Assembly: GCF_002013915.1 (NCBI RefSeq)
Contig: NZ_MBTF01000003.1
Location: 186,001-250,000, forward strand
Reading direction: 5' to 3'
DNA: 64,000 nucleotides
Origin: Mucilaginibacter pedocola
GTDB lineage: Bacteria; Bacteroidota; Bacteroidia; Sphingobacteriales; Sphingobacteriaceae
Shown here: positions 1 to 8,796 of the stretch, one piece after another
How positions within the stretch are numbered: the first letter of the stretch is position 1
How the letters are laid out: every line of letters starts with the position of its first letter
Notes under the pieces: model-generated
What the model saw: the letters and a program-made list of their open reading frames with translations, nothing else
What the model was told of the DNA's origin: nothing
Databases searched by the model: none
Made by a program: the position numbers and the translations under genes

Positions 1-1140
1 ATAGGCGGCGGTAAGGATGCCTTCATTGGCGCTATACACCGCATTGCCGCTAACATGGATGGCCAGATAGAACTGGTTGCCGGCGCGCTTAGCGTTAACC
101 CCGAAGTAGCACAGGAAAGCGGCCGCATCCTTTTCCTGGATGAAGACCGTACCTACAACAGCTTTGCCGAGCTTTTTGAAGCAGAAGCAAAAATGCCCGA
201 AGATAAACGCATGGATTTCGTGACCATCGTTACGCCAAACTTCGCACACTTTGCACCGGCAATGGCAGCTTTAGAGAACGGCTTTAACGTGGTGATAGAA
301 AAACCCGTAACCTTTACCTTAGAAGAAGCTTTACAACTGAAAGCCAAAGTAGAAGAAACCGGCCTGATGCTGTTGCTTACCCATACCTATGCCGGTTACC
401 CGATGGTAAAACAGGCAAGGCAAATGGTTAAAGATGGTGCTTTGGGTAAAGTGCGTAAAATATATGTTGAGTACATACAAGGCTGGTTGAGCCGCCTATC
501 GGAGCGTGAAGGTAATGCACAGGCCTCATGGCGTACCGACCCGTCAAAATCGGGCAAGAGCGGTTGCATGGGCGATATTGGTACCCACGCTGCACACTTG
601 GCCGAATATATTTCGGGCAAAAAAATTACCCAGCTGAATGCTTCATTAAACATTGTGGTAGATGGCCGTATGCTGGATGATGACGGCGCGGTGTTGCTGC
701 GTTTTGAAGACGGCGTTACCGGTACCTTAACCGCATCGCAAATTGCTGCGGGCGAAGAGAATGCCCTGAAAATACGCGTATATGGCGAGAACGGCAGCCT
801 GGAATGGCGCCAGGAAGAGCCAAACACCCTGAACGTAAAATGGCTGGATAAACCTGCCGAAGTATTACGCGCAGGTGCCGGTTATACCGACAGGCTTTCG
901 AGCTATGCTACCAGCAACTGCCGCACACCGGGAGGCCACCCCGAAGGTTACCTGGAAGCATTTGGTAACCTGTACCGCAACTTCGCTTTGGCACTGAGTG
1001 CTAAAATAGAAGGCGCAGAGCCACAGTCCGAATGGCTGGATTTTCCGTCTATCGATGATGGTATCCGCGGTATGGCATTCATCAACAACGTGGTGGCATC
1101 AAACACCAGCGAGCAAAAATGGACCGATTACGTTATCTAA
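1..1140 (+). CDS. Gfo/Idh/MocA family oxidoreductase, 5' end cut by window
   Basis: NAD(P)-dependent dehydrogenase of the Gfo/Idh/MocA family, which oxidises or reduces a hydroxyl of a sugar, inositol or related compound in the cytoplasm. The frame is open from base 1, and the residues before the first in-window Met (IGGGKDAFIGAIHR) are the tail of the Rossmann glycine motif, so the real start lies just upstream and only about ten residues are missing. The EKP motif with the family's catalytic Lys is at about residues 100-102 of the visible part, and DIGTHAAHL is the C-domain His motif. There is no visible signal peptide. It is 9 nt upstream of a TIM-barrel isomerase and begins the eight-gene sugar run. 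Substrate cannot be read from sequence. Confidence 0.93.
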   Translation: MGGGKDAFIGAIHRIAANMDGQIELVAGALSVNPEVAQESGRILFLDEDRTYNSFAELFEAEAKMPEDKRMDFVTIVTPNFAHFAPAMAALENGFNVVIEKPVTFTLEEALQLKAKVEETGLMLLLTHTYAGYPMVKQARQMVKDGALGKVRKIYVEYIQGWLSRLSEREGNAQASWRTDPSKSGKSGCMGDIGTHAAHLAEYISGKKITQLNASLNIVVDGRMLDDDGAVLLRFEDGVTGTLTASQIAAGEENALKIRVYGENGSLEWRQEEPNTLNVKWLDKPAEVLRAGAGYTDRLSSYATSNCRTPGGHPEGYLEAFGNLYRNFALALSAKIEGAEPQSEWLDFPSIDDGIRGMAFINNVVASNTSEQKWTDYVI

Positions 1141-1149
1141 ACTAAAAAC

Positions 1150-2205
1150 ATGAATACTATAAAAGGGCCGGCAATATTTTTAGCGCAGTTTATAGGCAAC
1201 GAAGCGCCTTTTAACGATTTAAGCTCCATCTGTAAATGGGCGGCGGGGCTTGGTTATAAAGGTGTGCAGTTACCAACTAACGATGCGCGCTTCATCGACC
1301 TGCAAAAAGCAGCCGAAAGCAAAACTTACGCCGACGAAATAAAAGGCATTGTAAACGCAGCCGGTTTAGAAATTACCGAACTATCAACCCACTTACAGGG
1401 CCAGTTAGTAGCCGTTAACCCGGCTTATGATTCGCTATTCGACGCTTTTGCGCCGGATGCCGTGAAGAATAACCCTGCCGAGCGCCAAAAGTGGGCCGTA
1501 CAGCAACTGAAGTATGCTGCTAAAGCATCACAAAATTTAGGCCTGAACGCGCACGTTACTTTCAGCGGCGCGCTCATCTGGCAAACCGTTTACCCATGGC
1601 CACAGCGCCCTGCAGGTTTGGTAGATACTGCCTTTACCGAACTGGCGAAACGCTGGGAGCCTATCCTGAACGTTTTCGACGAGAACGGTATCGACCTTTG
1701 CTACGAGATACACCCCGGCGAGGACCTGCACGATGGTATCACTTACGAGATGTTCTTGGAAAAAGTGAACAATCACAAACGTGCTAACCTGCTGTACGAT
1801 CCATCGCACTTTGTGTTGCAAGCGCTTGATTACCTCGAGTACATCGACATTTACCACGAGCGCATCAAGATGTTCCACGTTAAGGATGCCGAGTTTAACC
1901 CTACCGGCAGGCAGGGCGTTTACGGCGGCTACCAGGACTGGATAAACCGTGCGGGCCGTTTCCGCTCATTGGGCGACGGGCAGGTGGACTTTAAATCGAT
2001 CTTCAGTAAATTAACGCAATACGATTACACCGGGTGGGCTGTGCTGGAATGGGAATGTGCGTTAAAACATCCTGAAGACGGTGCGAGAGAAGGCGCACAG
2101 TTTATTAAGGACCATATCATCCGCGTTACCGACCGTACTTTCGACGATTTTGCGGCCTCGGGTTCCGACGAAGCCTTTAACCGTAAGCTTATCGGCCTCG
2201 ATTAA
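1150..2205 (+). CDS. Sugar phosphate isomerase/epimerase (TIM barrel)
   Basis: A 351-residue cytoplasmic TIM barrel of the xylose-isomerase-like / AP-endonuclease-2 superfamily, whose members isomerise or epimerise sugars and keto-sugars with a divalent metal. Likely metal ligands are visible in order: Glu in CYEIHPGED, Asp in LLYDPSHF, His in MFHVKDAEF and Glu in VLEWECA. No signal peptide. It starts 9 nt after the Gfo/Idh/MocA stop, and this dehydrogenase plus barrel pairing is common in Bacteroidota inositol and keto-sugar clusters (family knowledge). Two more barrels of this superfamily lie downstream in the same run, but those carry Tat-type signals and this one does not, so it probably acts on the product inside the cell. 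Confidence 0.92.
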   Translation: MNTIKGPAIFLAQFIGNEAPFNDLSSICKWAAGLGYKGVQLPTNDARFIDLQKAAESKTYADEIKGIVNAAGLEITELSTHLQGQLVAVNPAYDSLFDAFAPDAVKNNPAERQKWAVQQLKYAAKASQNLGLNAHVTFSGALIWQTVYPWPQRPAGLVDTAFTELAKRWEPILNVFDENGIDLCYEIHPGEDLHDGITYEMFLEKVNNHKRANLLYDPSHFVLQALDYLEYIDIYHERIKMFHVKDAEFNPTGRQGVYGGYQDWINRAGRFRSLGDGQVDFKSIFSKLTQYDYTGWAVLEWECALKHPEDGAREGAQFIKDHIIRVTDRTFDDFAASGSDEAFNRKLIGLD

Positions 2206-2243
2206 CAATACTAAAAACCAAACCAACTAAACCAAACCTAATT

Positions 2244-3464
2244 ATGACAACGAAGACTACTATTAACCGTACGCAATTGTTCAGGGCGAGTTGCCTGGCA
2301 TTGCTTGTAACCTCCTTATCGTTCGGTATCCGCGCGGGTATCCTGAACAAACTGGGGGTAGATTTTAACCTTGATAAAGCGCAACTGGGCACTATCACCG
2401 CAACAGCCTTTTGGGGTTTCCCGCTGGCCGTGGTAATAGGCGGGGTTATAGTAGATATTATTGGCATGAAAAGGCTGCTGGTGCTGGCATTTATATTCCA
2501 CCTGGCGGGCATATTGTTAACCATATTCGCAACCGGCTTTTGGCCGCTGTTTTTATCGACGTTATTGGTGGGCCTTGCAAACGGTACTGTAGAGGCCGCC
2601 TGCAACCCACTGGTAACATCGCTTTATACCGAAGAAAAAACTACCAAACTTAACCACTTTCACCTGTGGTTTCCAGGCGGTATCGTTATCGGTACGGTGA
2701 TTGTAATGCTGCTCACTAAGCTTAATTTAGGCTGGCAGATACAGGTTGCCACCATGCTTATCCCGACGCTTATCTACGGTTACCTGTTCTCTAAACTGGA
2801 TTTCCCGGTTACCGAGCGTGTAGCATCAGGCGTAAGCACTGCCGATATGTACAAAGCGGTGGCAAGCCCGCTATTCATCTTTATGTTCATTTGCATGCTG
2901 GGCACCGGTATCACCGAGTTGTTTACCGGCCAGTGGATAGATGTATTGCTGAAGAACGTAAGCGATAACGCCCTGCTGCTGTTAACCCTCGAGACCGGTA
3001 TCATGGTAGTGGGCCGTGCCTTCGCTAAACCTATCCTGAAAATGGTAGAGCCACAGGTAGTATTGCTGATATCAACCATATTGGCCGCTACCGGTTTATA
3101 CCTGCTGAGCACAGCATCGGGCAATACCATCTTCTTTGCCGCAGTTATCTTTGGTATGGGCGTTTGCTTCTTCTGGCCAATGATGCTGGGTTTTGTAAAT
3201 ACCAACATCCCACGGTCGGGTGCATTGGGCTTGAACCTGATGGGCGGCGCGGGTATGTTCGCGGTATCTATCTACACCATGTTTATGGGGTCGTATTACG
3301 ATCAGATAGTAAAAGAGGCCAATGGCGATAACACCCTTGCCGGCGTAAAAGTGTTGCAGGCGACGCTCATCATTCCTATTGTGTTAGTGGTAGCTTTTGC
3401 CGGGCTGGTGCTGTATATGCGCGGCCGAAAAAAAGCAGTAATTATACCCGAAGTAGCTGTTTAA
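2244..3464 (+). CDS. MFS transporter, probably sugar
   Basis: A 406-residue inner-membrane protein with about twelve hydrophobic segments, of the major facilitator superfamily, which moves small solutes by proton or ion coupling. The N-terminal half contains the segments around LVTSLSFGIRAGIL and GFPLAVVIGGVIVDIIGMKRLL; the latter includes the family's loop 2-3 pattern (GxxxDxxGxKR-like). Length is normal for the family. It follows the isomerase by 38 nt on the same strand and so should import the substrate of the run. The substrate is not readable; a sugar, sugar acid or inositol is inferred from context. Confidence 0.9.
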   Translation: MTTKTTINRTQLFRASCLALLVTSLSFGIRAGILNKLGVDFNLDKAQLGTITATAFWGFPLAVVIGGVIVDIIGMKRLLVLAFIFHLAGILLTIFATGFWPLFLSTLLVGLANGTVEAACNPLVTSLYTEEKTTKLNHFHLWFPGGIVIGTVIVMLLTKLNLGWQIQVATMLIPTLIYGYLFSKLDFPVTERVASGVSTADMYKAVASPLFIFMFICMLGTGITELFTGQWIDVLLKNVSDNALLLLTLETGIMVVGRAFAKPILKMVEPQVVLLISTILAATGLYLLSTASGNTIFFAAVIFGMGVCFFWPMMLGFVNTNIPRSGALGLNLMGGAGMFAVSIYTMFMGSYYDQIVKEANGDNTLAGVKVLQATLIIPIVLVVAFAGLVLYMRGRKKAVIIPEVAV

Positions 3465-3517
3465 ATTAGCAAAAAATCGTACTTTTCGGGATTGAAAAAA
3501 TCAAACAATTAAACTCC

Positions 3518-3952
3518 ATGAAAAAATTATTTCTCGTTTTAGGCATCAGTGTAGTAATTGCAGCGTGCGGTGGCCCAAAACCAGGCGAAGCCGAAGGCGG
3601 CGAAGACACTACAGCTGCAGCTAACCAAACTGCAACGGCAGCAACAACCAATGCTGATACGTCTGCCACCAAAACCGGTACCGAACCAACTGCTGCTGCT
3701 CCTGCAGGTAAAGGTGCAACTTTAATTGCCGGTAGCGATTGCGGTACCTGCCACAAAGACCACCAAAAAATTGTAGGCCCTGCCTTTGAAGATATTGCTA
3801 AGAAATACACCGATGCTGACGTTGATAAACTGGCCAAGAAAGTTATTGCCGGTGGTAGCGGTAGCTGGGGCGATATTGCCATGAGCCCGCACCCCGCACT
3901 AAGCGAGGATGATGCAAAAGAAATGGTGAAATATATTTTAACCGTAAAATAA
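3518..3952 (+). CDS. Lipoprotein c-type cytochrome
   Basis: A 144-residue exported electron-transfer protein. The N-terminus is a lipoprotein signal with the lipid Cys at residue 17 (VIAAC). A low-complexity Ala/Thr/Gly linker of roughly residues 20-65 follows, then a class I cytochrome c domain with one haem site, CGTCH (Cys75, Cys78, His79). Met122 in AMSPHP is the probable second axial ligand. It sits between two transporters within the sugar run (53 nt and 43 nt gaps). Small haem lipoproteins accept electrons from periplasmic sugar dehydrogenases in related clusters (family knowledge), so a role as electron acceptor for an oxidation step is a reasonable inference, not shown. Confidence 0.92.
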   Translation: MKKLFLVLGISVVIAACGGPKPGEAEGGEDTTAAANQTATAATTNADTSATKTGTEPTAAAPAGKGATLIAGSDCGTCHKDHQKIVGPAFEDIAKKYTDADVDKLAKKVIAGGSGSWGDIAMSPHPALSEDDAKEMVKYILTVK

Positions 3953-3995
3953 GCATCGCGCAACCCCGAACAACCAATTATAAACTATAAATTAT

Positions 3996-5249
3996 ATGAA
4001 CTTAACTACACGCGTTAAGTTATCAACCATGATGTTCCTCCAGTTTTTTATCTGGGGCGCATGGTTTGTAACAATGGGAACCTACCTTGGTAAAACTTTA
4101 GGCGCAAGCGGCACGCAAAATGCCACCGCTTATTCAAGCCAGTCATGGGGGGCCATTATAGCGCCATTCATCATCGGCCTCATTGCCGACCGTTATTTTT
4201 CTGCCCAAAAAGTATTAGGCGTGCTGCACTTAACCGGTGCTGCTTTGCTTTACTACATCACTACCATCCCAAATTTCGATGGCTTTTTGCCGGTGATATT
4301 TGCTTACATGATCGTTTACATGCCAACACTGGCTTTGGTGAACTCGGTATCGTTCAAGCAGATGGCCAACCCGAGCAAGGAGTTTCCGCCGATCCGTATT
4401 CTTGGTACGTTCGGTTGGATAGTGGCCGGTACCGTGATAGGCTGGCTGGGCTGGGAAGCAAATAATACCCTGGTATTAACCTTCCAAATGGCGGCCGTAG
4501 CGTCGTTGATATTAGGCTTGTTAAGTTTCACTTTGCCATCTACACCTCCGGCAAAAAAAGGCCAGAAGAGCAGCATGAGCGATATTTTAGGCCTCGATTC
4601 TATCGGTTTGCTTAAAAACTCGTCGTACCTGGTGTTCTTCCTTGCTTCCATCGCTATCTGCGTTCCGTTGGCGTTTTACTACAACTTTACCAACCCTTTC
4701 CTTAACGAGGTGGGTATGCAAAAAGCGGCTTTCATACAGTCGTTCGGCCAATGGTCGGAGTTGGCGTTTATGGCGCTGATGCCTTTGTTCTTCGTTCGTT
4801 TAGGTGTTAAAAAGATGTTGGCCGTAGGTATGCTGGCATGGGTATTACGTTATGTATTCTTTGCTTACGGTAACGTAGGTTCTAACTATTGGATGCTGAT
4901 AGCGGGTATCGTACTGCATGGCGTTTGCTACGACTTCTTCTTCGTAACCGGGCAAATTTATACCGATAACCTGGCAGGCGAACGCTTCAAAAGCGCTGCA
5001 CAGGGCTTTATTACCCTGGCTACTTATGGCGTGGGTATGCTTATCGGCTCGTACATTTCGGGCCCGATAGTAGATAAATGGAAAGTGTCTGACACTGTAC
5101 ACAACTGGCAAACCATTTGGTTGATACCGGGAGGTATTGCCGCAGTAGTTTTAATAGTGTTCCTGCTGTTCTTTAAAGATAAAAACCAGATACAAACCAA
5201 ATCGGGGTTGGAAATTGAGGATGAACCTAAAGGCCGTTTAGAAGTATAA
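3996..5249 (+). CDS. NupG-type nucleoside/sugar permease (MFS)
   Basis: A 417-residue inner-membrane protein of about twelve helices that resembles the nucleoside:H+ symporter family. The opening MNLTTRVKLSTMMFLQFFIWGAWFVTM is typical of that family, including the FIWGAWFVT stretch near residues 17-26. In Bacteroidota such permeases often lie in carbohydrate clusters next to DUF1080 and TIM-barrel genes, so the true substrate may be a sugar or keto-sugar rather than a nucleoside (inference). The gene is 43 nt after the cytochrome and only 3 nt before the next isomerase, which suggests translational coupling to that gene. Confidence 0.88.
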   Translation: MNLTTRVKLSTMMFLQFFIWGAWFVTMGTYLGKTLGASGTQNATAYSSQSWGAIIAPFIIGLIADRYFSAQKVLGVLHLTGAALLYYITTIPNFDGFLPVIFAYMIVYMPTLALVNSVSFKQMANPSKEFPPIRILGTFGWIVAGTVIGWLGWEANNTLVLTFQMAAVASLILGLLSFTLPSTPPAKKGQKSSMSDILGLDSIGLLKNSSYLVFFLASIAICVPLAFYYNFTNPFLNEVGMQKAAFIQSFGQWSELAFMALMPLFFVRLGVKKMLAVGMLAWVLRYVFFAYGNVGSNYWMLIAGIVLHGVCYDFFFVTGQIYTDNLAGERFKSAAQGFITLATYGVGMLIGSYISGPIVDKWKVSDTVHNWQTIWLIPGGIAAVVLIVFLLFFKDKNQIQTKSGLEIEDEPKGRLEV

Positions 5250-5252
5250 CAC

Positions 5253-6140
5253 ATGGCAACAAACCAAAACCGCAGATCGGCCATTAAAGGCCTTATTGCC
5301 GGCAGCGCCGCCATTGGCGCGTCGGGCGTGCTTTCATCATTTACCACAGCCGAACAACAGCCTATGGACGATAAACTGAAAGGCAATATTAACCACGCCG
5401 TGTGCCAGTGGTGCTACAGCGACATCAGTGTAGAGGACCTGTGCAAGGCCGCCAAAGAGATCGGCATAAAAGGTATCGACCTGGTGGGCCCTAAAGATTG
5501 GCCAACGCTTAAAAAGTATGGCCTGTACAGCAGCATGTGCAACGGTGCCGAAATAAACCTTACGGATGGTTTCGGCGATAAAGTTTACCATGCCGAACTG
5601 CACAAACGCTATACCGACATGATACCTAAAGTAGCCGAAGCCGGTTACAAAAACCTCATCTGCTTCAGTGGCAGCCGCCGCGGTAAAACCGACGAGGAGG
5701 GATGGAACAACTGCGTGGAAGGCCTTAAATCAATGGTTGCCCTTGCCGAAAAGCATGGTGTTACCCTGGTGATGGAACTGCTGAACAGCAAAATAGACCA
5801 CAAAGATTACCAGTGCGATAGGGTAGAGTGGGGCGCCGAACTTTGCAAACGCCTTGGCTCGGAGAACTTTAAACTGCTTTACGATATCTACCACATGCAG
5901 ATAGACGAGGGCGACGTTATCCGTAACATTGGCGCTTACCACCAGTACATTAACCATTACCATACGGGCGGTGTACCGGGGCGTAACGAGATCGACGACA
6001 CCCAAGAGCTGTATTACCCGGCCATTATGAAAGCCATTTTGGCAACCGGCCATAAAGGCTTTGTAGCACAGGAATTTATACCGAAATATAAAGATAAACT
6101 GGCCTCGCTGAAAAAGGCCGTCCACATTTGCGACGTTTAA
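5253..6140 (+). CDS. Exported hydroxypyruvate-isomerase-like TIM barrel
   Basis: A 295-residue TIM barrel of the sugar isomerase/epimerase superfamily, closest in feel to hydroxypyruvate isomerase. The N-terminus (NRRSAIKGLIAGSAAIGASG) is a twin-arginine-type signal, so the enzyme is likely folded in the cytoplasm and exported. Expected metal ligands are seen as Glu in VMELLNSK, Asp in LYDIYHMQ, His in HYHTGGVPG and Glu in AQEFIP. It begins 3 nt after the permease stop. A paralogous exported barrel follows immediately. Reaction is not known; periplasmic isomerisation or epimerisation of a sugar is inferred. Confidence 0.9.
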   Translation: MATNQNRRSAIKGLIAGSAAIGASGVLSSFTTAEQQPMDDKLKGNINHAVCQWCYSDISVEDLCKAAKEIGIKGIDLVGPKDWPTLKKYGLYSSMCNGAEINLTDGFGDKVYHAELHKRYTDMIPKVAEAGYKNLICFSGSRRGKTDEEGWNNCVEGLKSMVALAEKHGVTLVMELLNSKIDHKDYQCDRVEWGAELCKRLGSENFKLLYDIYHMQIDEGDVIRNIGAYHQYINHYHTGGVPGRNEIDDTQELYYPAIMKAILATGHKGFVAQEFIPKYKDKLASLKKAVHICDV

Positions 6141-6187
6141 ACCTTAGGCGGATATAACTGTCTGACGTTCTACTTACAAACAAACAC

Positions 6188-7066
6188 ATGACTACAACCA
6201 GGAGACAATTTTTGGCCCAGGCGGGCATCGCTTCGGCAGCAGCAATGCTGGCACCGCAATTATTATCGGCAAAAGGCAAAACAGGCGTGGGCATACAGCT
6301 CTACAGCCTGCGCGATTACCTGCCGAAGGACGTTAAAGGCGTTATTGCCAACATTGCCAAAGCAGGCTACAGCGAGGTAGAAACTTTCGGCTACTCTAAA
6401 GAGGGCGGCTTTTGGGGCCTTAGCGCAAAAGAGTTCAGCGCCTTGCTGAAAGCTAATGGATTGACCACCCCGAGCGGCCACTATGGTTTAGATGAGTTCT
6501 TCGGTACCGGTAAAATGGACCAGCTGAACAGCTATATCGACTGTGCACTGGCTACCGGACAGACTTATATCATTATCCCGGGTATTAACCACGAGTTCAT
6601 TAAAACCAAGGCCGATTTCCAGACCGTTGCCGGTAAAATGAACAAGATAGCCGAGATACTGAAACCAAAAGGTTTGAAACTGGGCTACCACAACCACAAC
6701 TTTGAGTGGCACGAAACCGAAGGCACTACTTTTTACGATACCATTTTGAACGAAACCGACCCTAAATTGGTGAACATGGAGATGGACCTGTATTGGGTGG
6801 TACGCGCCGGCTACAAACCGCTGGAGATATTTGCCAAACATCCCGGCCGTTTCACCTTTGTGCACGTAAAGGATATGGATAAAACCAACCCCGAACTGAA
6901 CACCGAGATAGGCAGCGGCTCTATCGATTTTAGATCGATACTGGCCCAGGCGAAAAAAGGTGGCATTAAGCACTTTATTGTGGAGCAGGAAAACTTCACC
7001 AATATCGACCCTTATGTGAGCATTGCCCAAAGCGCTAAATACGTTAAAAGCATTATCCCCGCATAA
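6188..7066 (+). CDS. Tat-exported sugar isomerase/epimerase TIM barrel
   Basis: A 292-residue TIM barrel of the same superfamily as its neighbour, with a clear twin-arginine signal (TTRRQFLAQAG, hydrophobic stretch to about residue 25, Ala-rich cleavage region). Probable metal-site residues are in LGYHNHNFEW, MDLYWV, VHVKDMD and VEQENF. It shares the export mode of the preceding gene but little sequence, so the two are unlikely to be a recent duplication. Spacing is 47 nt from the upstream gene and 32 nt to the DUF1080 gene. In Bacteroidota this class commonly accompanies DUF1080 and Gfo/Idh/MocA genes. Substrate unknown. Confidence 0.9.
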   Translation: MTTTRRQFLAQAGIASAAAMLAPQLLSAKGKTGVGIQLYSLRDYLPKDVKGVIANIAKAGYSEVETFGYSKEGGFWGLSAKEFSALLKANGLTTPSGHYGLDEFFGTGKMDQLNSYIDCALATGQTYIIIPGINHEFIKTKADFQTVAGKMNKIAEILKPKGLKLGYHNHNFEWHETEGTTFYDTILNETDPKLVNMEMDLYWVVRAGYKPLEIFAKHPGRFTFVHVKDMDKTNPELNTEIGSGSIDFRSILAQAKKGGIKHFIVEQENFTNIDPYVSIAQSAKYVKSIIPA

Positions 7067-7098
7067 CAAACAAGCGAACCAATAATTCTCCAATAAAT

Positions 7099-7866
7099 AT
7101 GAAACACCAGTTAATATTTACCGCGCTTTTCTCGGGCTTCGCATTAGCGGCCAGCGCACAGCAGGGCGCAAAGCCCGAAGACACCGAAAAATGGGAACCG
7201 GTACCAAAAGTAGTAGCCAGCGCCAAAACCATTGGCGATGCCCCTTCTGATGCCATTGTACTGTTCGACGGGAAGAACCTCGACGAATGGGTTGACGTTG
7301 CCAGCGGTAACCCCGCCAAATGGAACGTGAACGATGGCGTACTTACCGTAAACAAAGCTACCGGCAACATCGAAACCAAACGCAAATTTGGCAGCTACCA
7401 GTTACACATTGAGTGGAAAGTACCCGCCAACATTACCGGCGAAGGCCAGGCACGCGGCAACAGCGGCGTTTTCTTAGCCTCGATAGGTAAAGGCGATATG
7501 GGTTACGAACTGCAGGTGCTTGATTCGTACAACAACAAAACCTACGTGAACGGTATGGCAGGCAGTATTTACAAGCAGTTTATCCCGCTGGCCAACCCAA
7601 CCCGCCCTCCCGGCGTATGGAACGTTTACGACGTTATCTGGACCGCCCCAACCTTCGATGGCGACAAAGTAAAAACCCCTGCCCGCGTAACCGTACTATT
7701 TAACGGCGTACTGGTAGAGAACAACATCGAACTGCTGGGCCCAACCCAATACATTGGTGCCCCCGGCTACCGCGCCCCTCACGGCCCGTCGCCTATAAAG
7801 CTACAGGCCCACGGCGATAAGAGCGAACCGCTAAGCTTCAGGAATATTTGGGTGAGAGAGTTGTAA
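7099..7866 (+). CDS. DUF1080 / 3-keto-disaccharide hydrolase domain protein
   Basis: A 255-residue exported protein: signal peptide of about 20 residues (LIFTALFSGFALAASAQ), then a concanavalin-like jelly-roll DUF1080 domain beginning at IVLFDGKNLDEW. This domain is known in Pfam as the 3-keto-disaccharide hydrolase family, which cleaves glycosides after oxidation at C3. The family signatures are present: FDGKNLDEW, the RGNSGVF strand and YELQVLDSY. It is the last gene of the eight-gene run and a strong hairpin terminator follows within 30 nt. Two other DUF1080 proteins occur in the window (27.6 and 36.3 kb) with different export signals. Confidence 0.92.
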   Translation: MKHQLIFTALFSGFALAASAQQGAKPEDTEKWEPVPKVVASAKTIGDAPSDAIVLFDGKNLDEWVDVASGNPAKWNVNDGVLTVNKATGNIETKRKFGSYQLHIEWKVPANITGEGQARGNSGVFLASIGKGDMGYELQVLDSYNNKTYVNGMAGSIYKQFIPLANPTRPPGVWNVYDVIWTAPTFDGDKVKTPARVTVLFNGVLVENNIELLGPTQYIGAPGYRAPHGPSPIKLQAHGDKSEPLSFRNIWVREL

Positions 7867-7888
7867 TAAACTCGATCCTACTGATATT

Positions 7889-7925
7889 AAAAAGCCGGCT
7901 TCCCGAAGGGGAGCCGGCTTTTTTT
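7889..7925 (+). terminator. Rho-independent terminator after the sugar operon
   Basis: Inverted repeat AAAAGCCGGCT ... AGCCGGCTTTT with a short loop around CCCGAAGGGG, followed by a T run. It lies 23 nt after the DUF1080 stop and closes the eight-gene plus-strand transcript. Base composition falls sharply right after it, where the AT-rich islet begins. Confidence 0.9.
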
Positions 7926-8011
7926 GTGGGGATAGTTTGGTTATTTCGACTGTATATTATTGAGCGACTATTTAATAATTGATAAATCATAAAACGCGTG
8001 GATATATGTCT

Positions 8012-8019
8012 TATTTTTG
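8012..8019 (+). promoter_or_regulatory. Bacteroidota -7 element TATTTTTG
   Basis: TATTTTTG matches the Bacteroidota sigma-A -7 consensus TAnnTTTG and ends 19 nt before the ATG of the membrane-protein gene at 8039. No convincing TTG at -33 is seen, and the region is AT-rich, so a chance match is possible. Confidence 0.4.
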
Positions 8020-8038
8020 AATAAATATCAATATTCCA

Positions 8039-8794
8039 ATGTTATTTATCTATTCTTATTTCGTCTCTATTATTGCATTTTGTGGTATGCTCTTTATTAG
8101 AAAGTTTAGAGCGTTTTTCTATAAGGAGTACCCTAACGATGTTGATCAATTAAGTGAAATAGACTTTTACCAACAATTTGAAAAGAAAATTGCTAAAGGT
8201 AAAGGTGATGAAAGGTGGAAAGAATTGTTGGAAAAGGCCTGGAAGGTTAGAGATTTTGAAATTGAGTTGTATTGGAAAAGAGCGAATTATTTTTGGTTAT
8301 TCCAGTTACCTGCTTTTACGGCTTATTTTACTCTTGCGAGTAAAGTAAGTGAATCTCAACGTTTGCCAGATGAAGTTTTAGTAATCACGTGTTTGGGTAT
8401 CGTTTTTTCGACGGCTTGGTTTCTTATAAATATTGGAAGCAAGTCTTGGCAAAGGCACTGGGAGGTATATATAGACTTATTCGAAGATAAATATTACGGG
8501 CCTCTTTATCAAACCATAAACTCTCCCAAAACGTTCTCTGTTTCAAAAATAAACGAGGTGGTAAGTCTGTCGTTTATTTTTGTCTGGATTTTATTCGCAT
8601 TTAAAACCATTTCTTTTAACAAATATTTTATTGATTCAGATTGCGGAATAGAATGTTTTAATCCAGTTGTAGCTTATAGTATAACTTTTACTATACTTAT
8701 TTTAATAGCGATGTTTTTTGGCTACGGGCGGGGGTATTTTAAAGATAGGGAAGTAAAAATGTTCAAAAGAAAATACCATTACGAGGATAATTAA
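8039..8794 (+). CDS. Multi-pass membrane protein, RipA-like (tentative)
   Basis: A 251-residue protein with about five hydrophobic segments: near residues 1-20, 85-105, 112-134, 175-195 and 212-235. The central part (FEIELYWKRANYFW, then FSTAWFLINIGSKSWQ and a charged WEVYIDLFEDKYYGPLY stretch) reminds me of a bacterial family labelled RipA-like octameric membrane proteins; this is from memory and not tested. The gene is AT-rich compared with both flanks and has no relation to the sugar operon. Its stop lies 2 nt from the stop of the convergent SIR2-like gene. Together with that gene it may form a defence-type unit, with the membrane protein as pore or anchor, but this is inference. Confidence 0.75.
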   Translation: MLFIYSYFVSIIAFCGMLFIRKFRAFFYKEYPNDVDQLSEIDFYQQFEKKIAKGKGDERWKELLEKAWKVRDFEIELYWKRANYFWLFQLPAFTAYFTLASKVSESQRLPDEVLVITCLGIVFSTAWFLINIGSKSWQRHWEVYIDLFEDKYYGPLYQTINSPKTFSVSKINEVVSLSFIFVWILFAFKTISFNKYFIDSDCGIECFNPVVAYSITFTILILIAMFFGYGRGYFKDREVKMFKRKYHYEDN

Positions 8795-8796
8795 GG

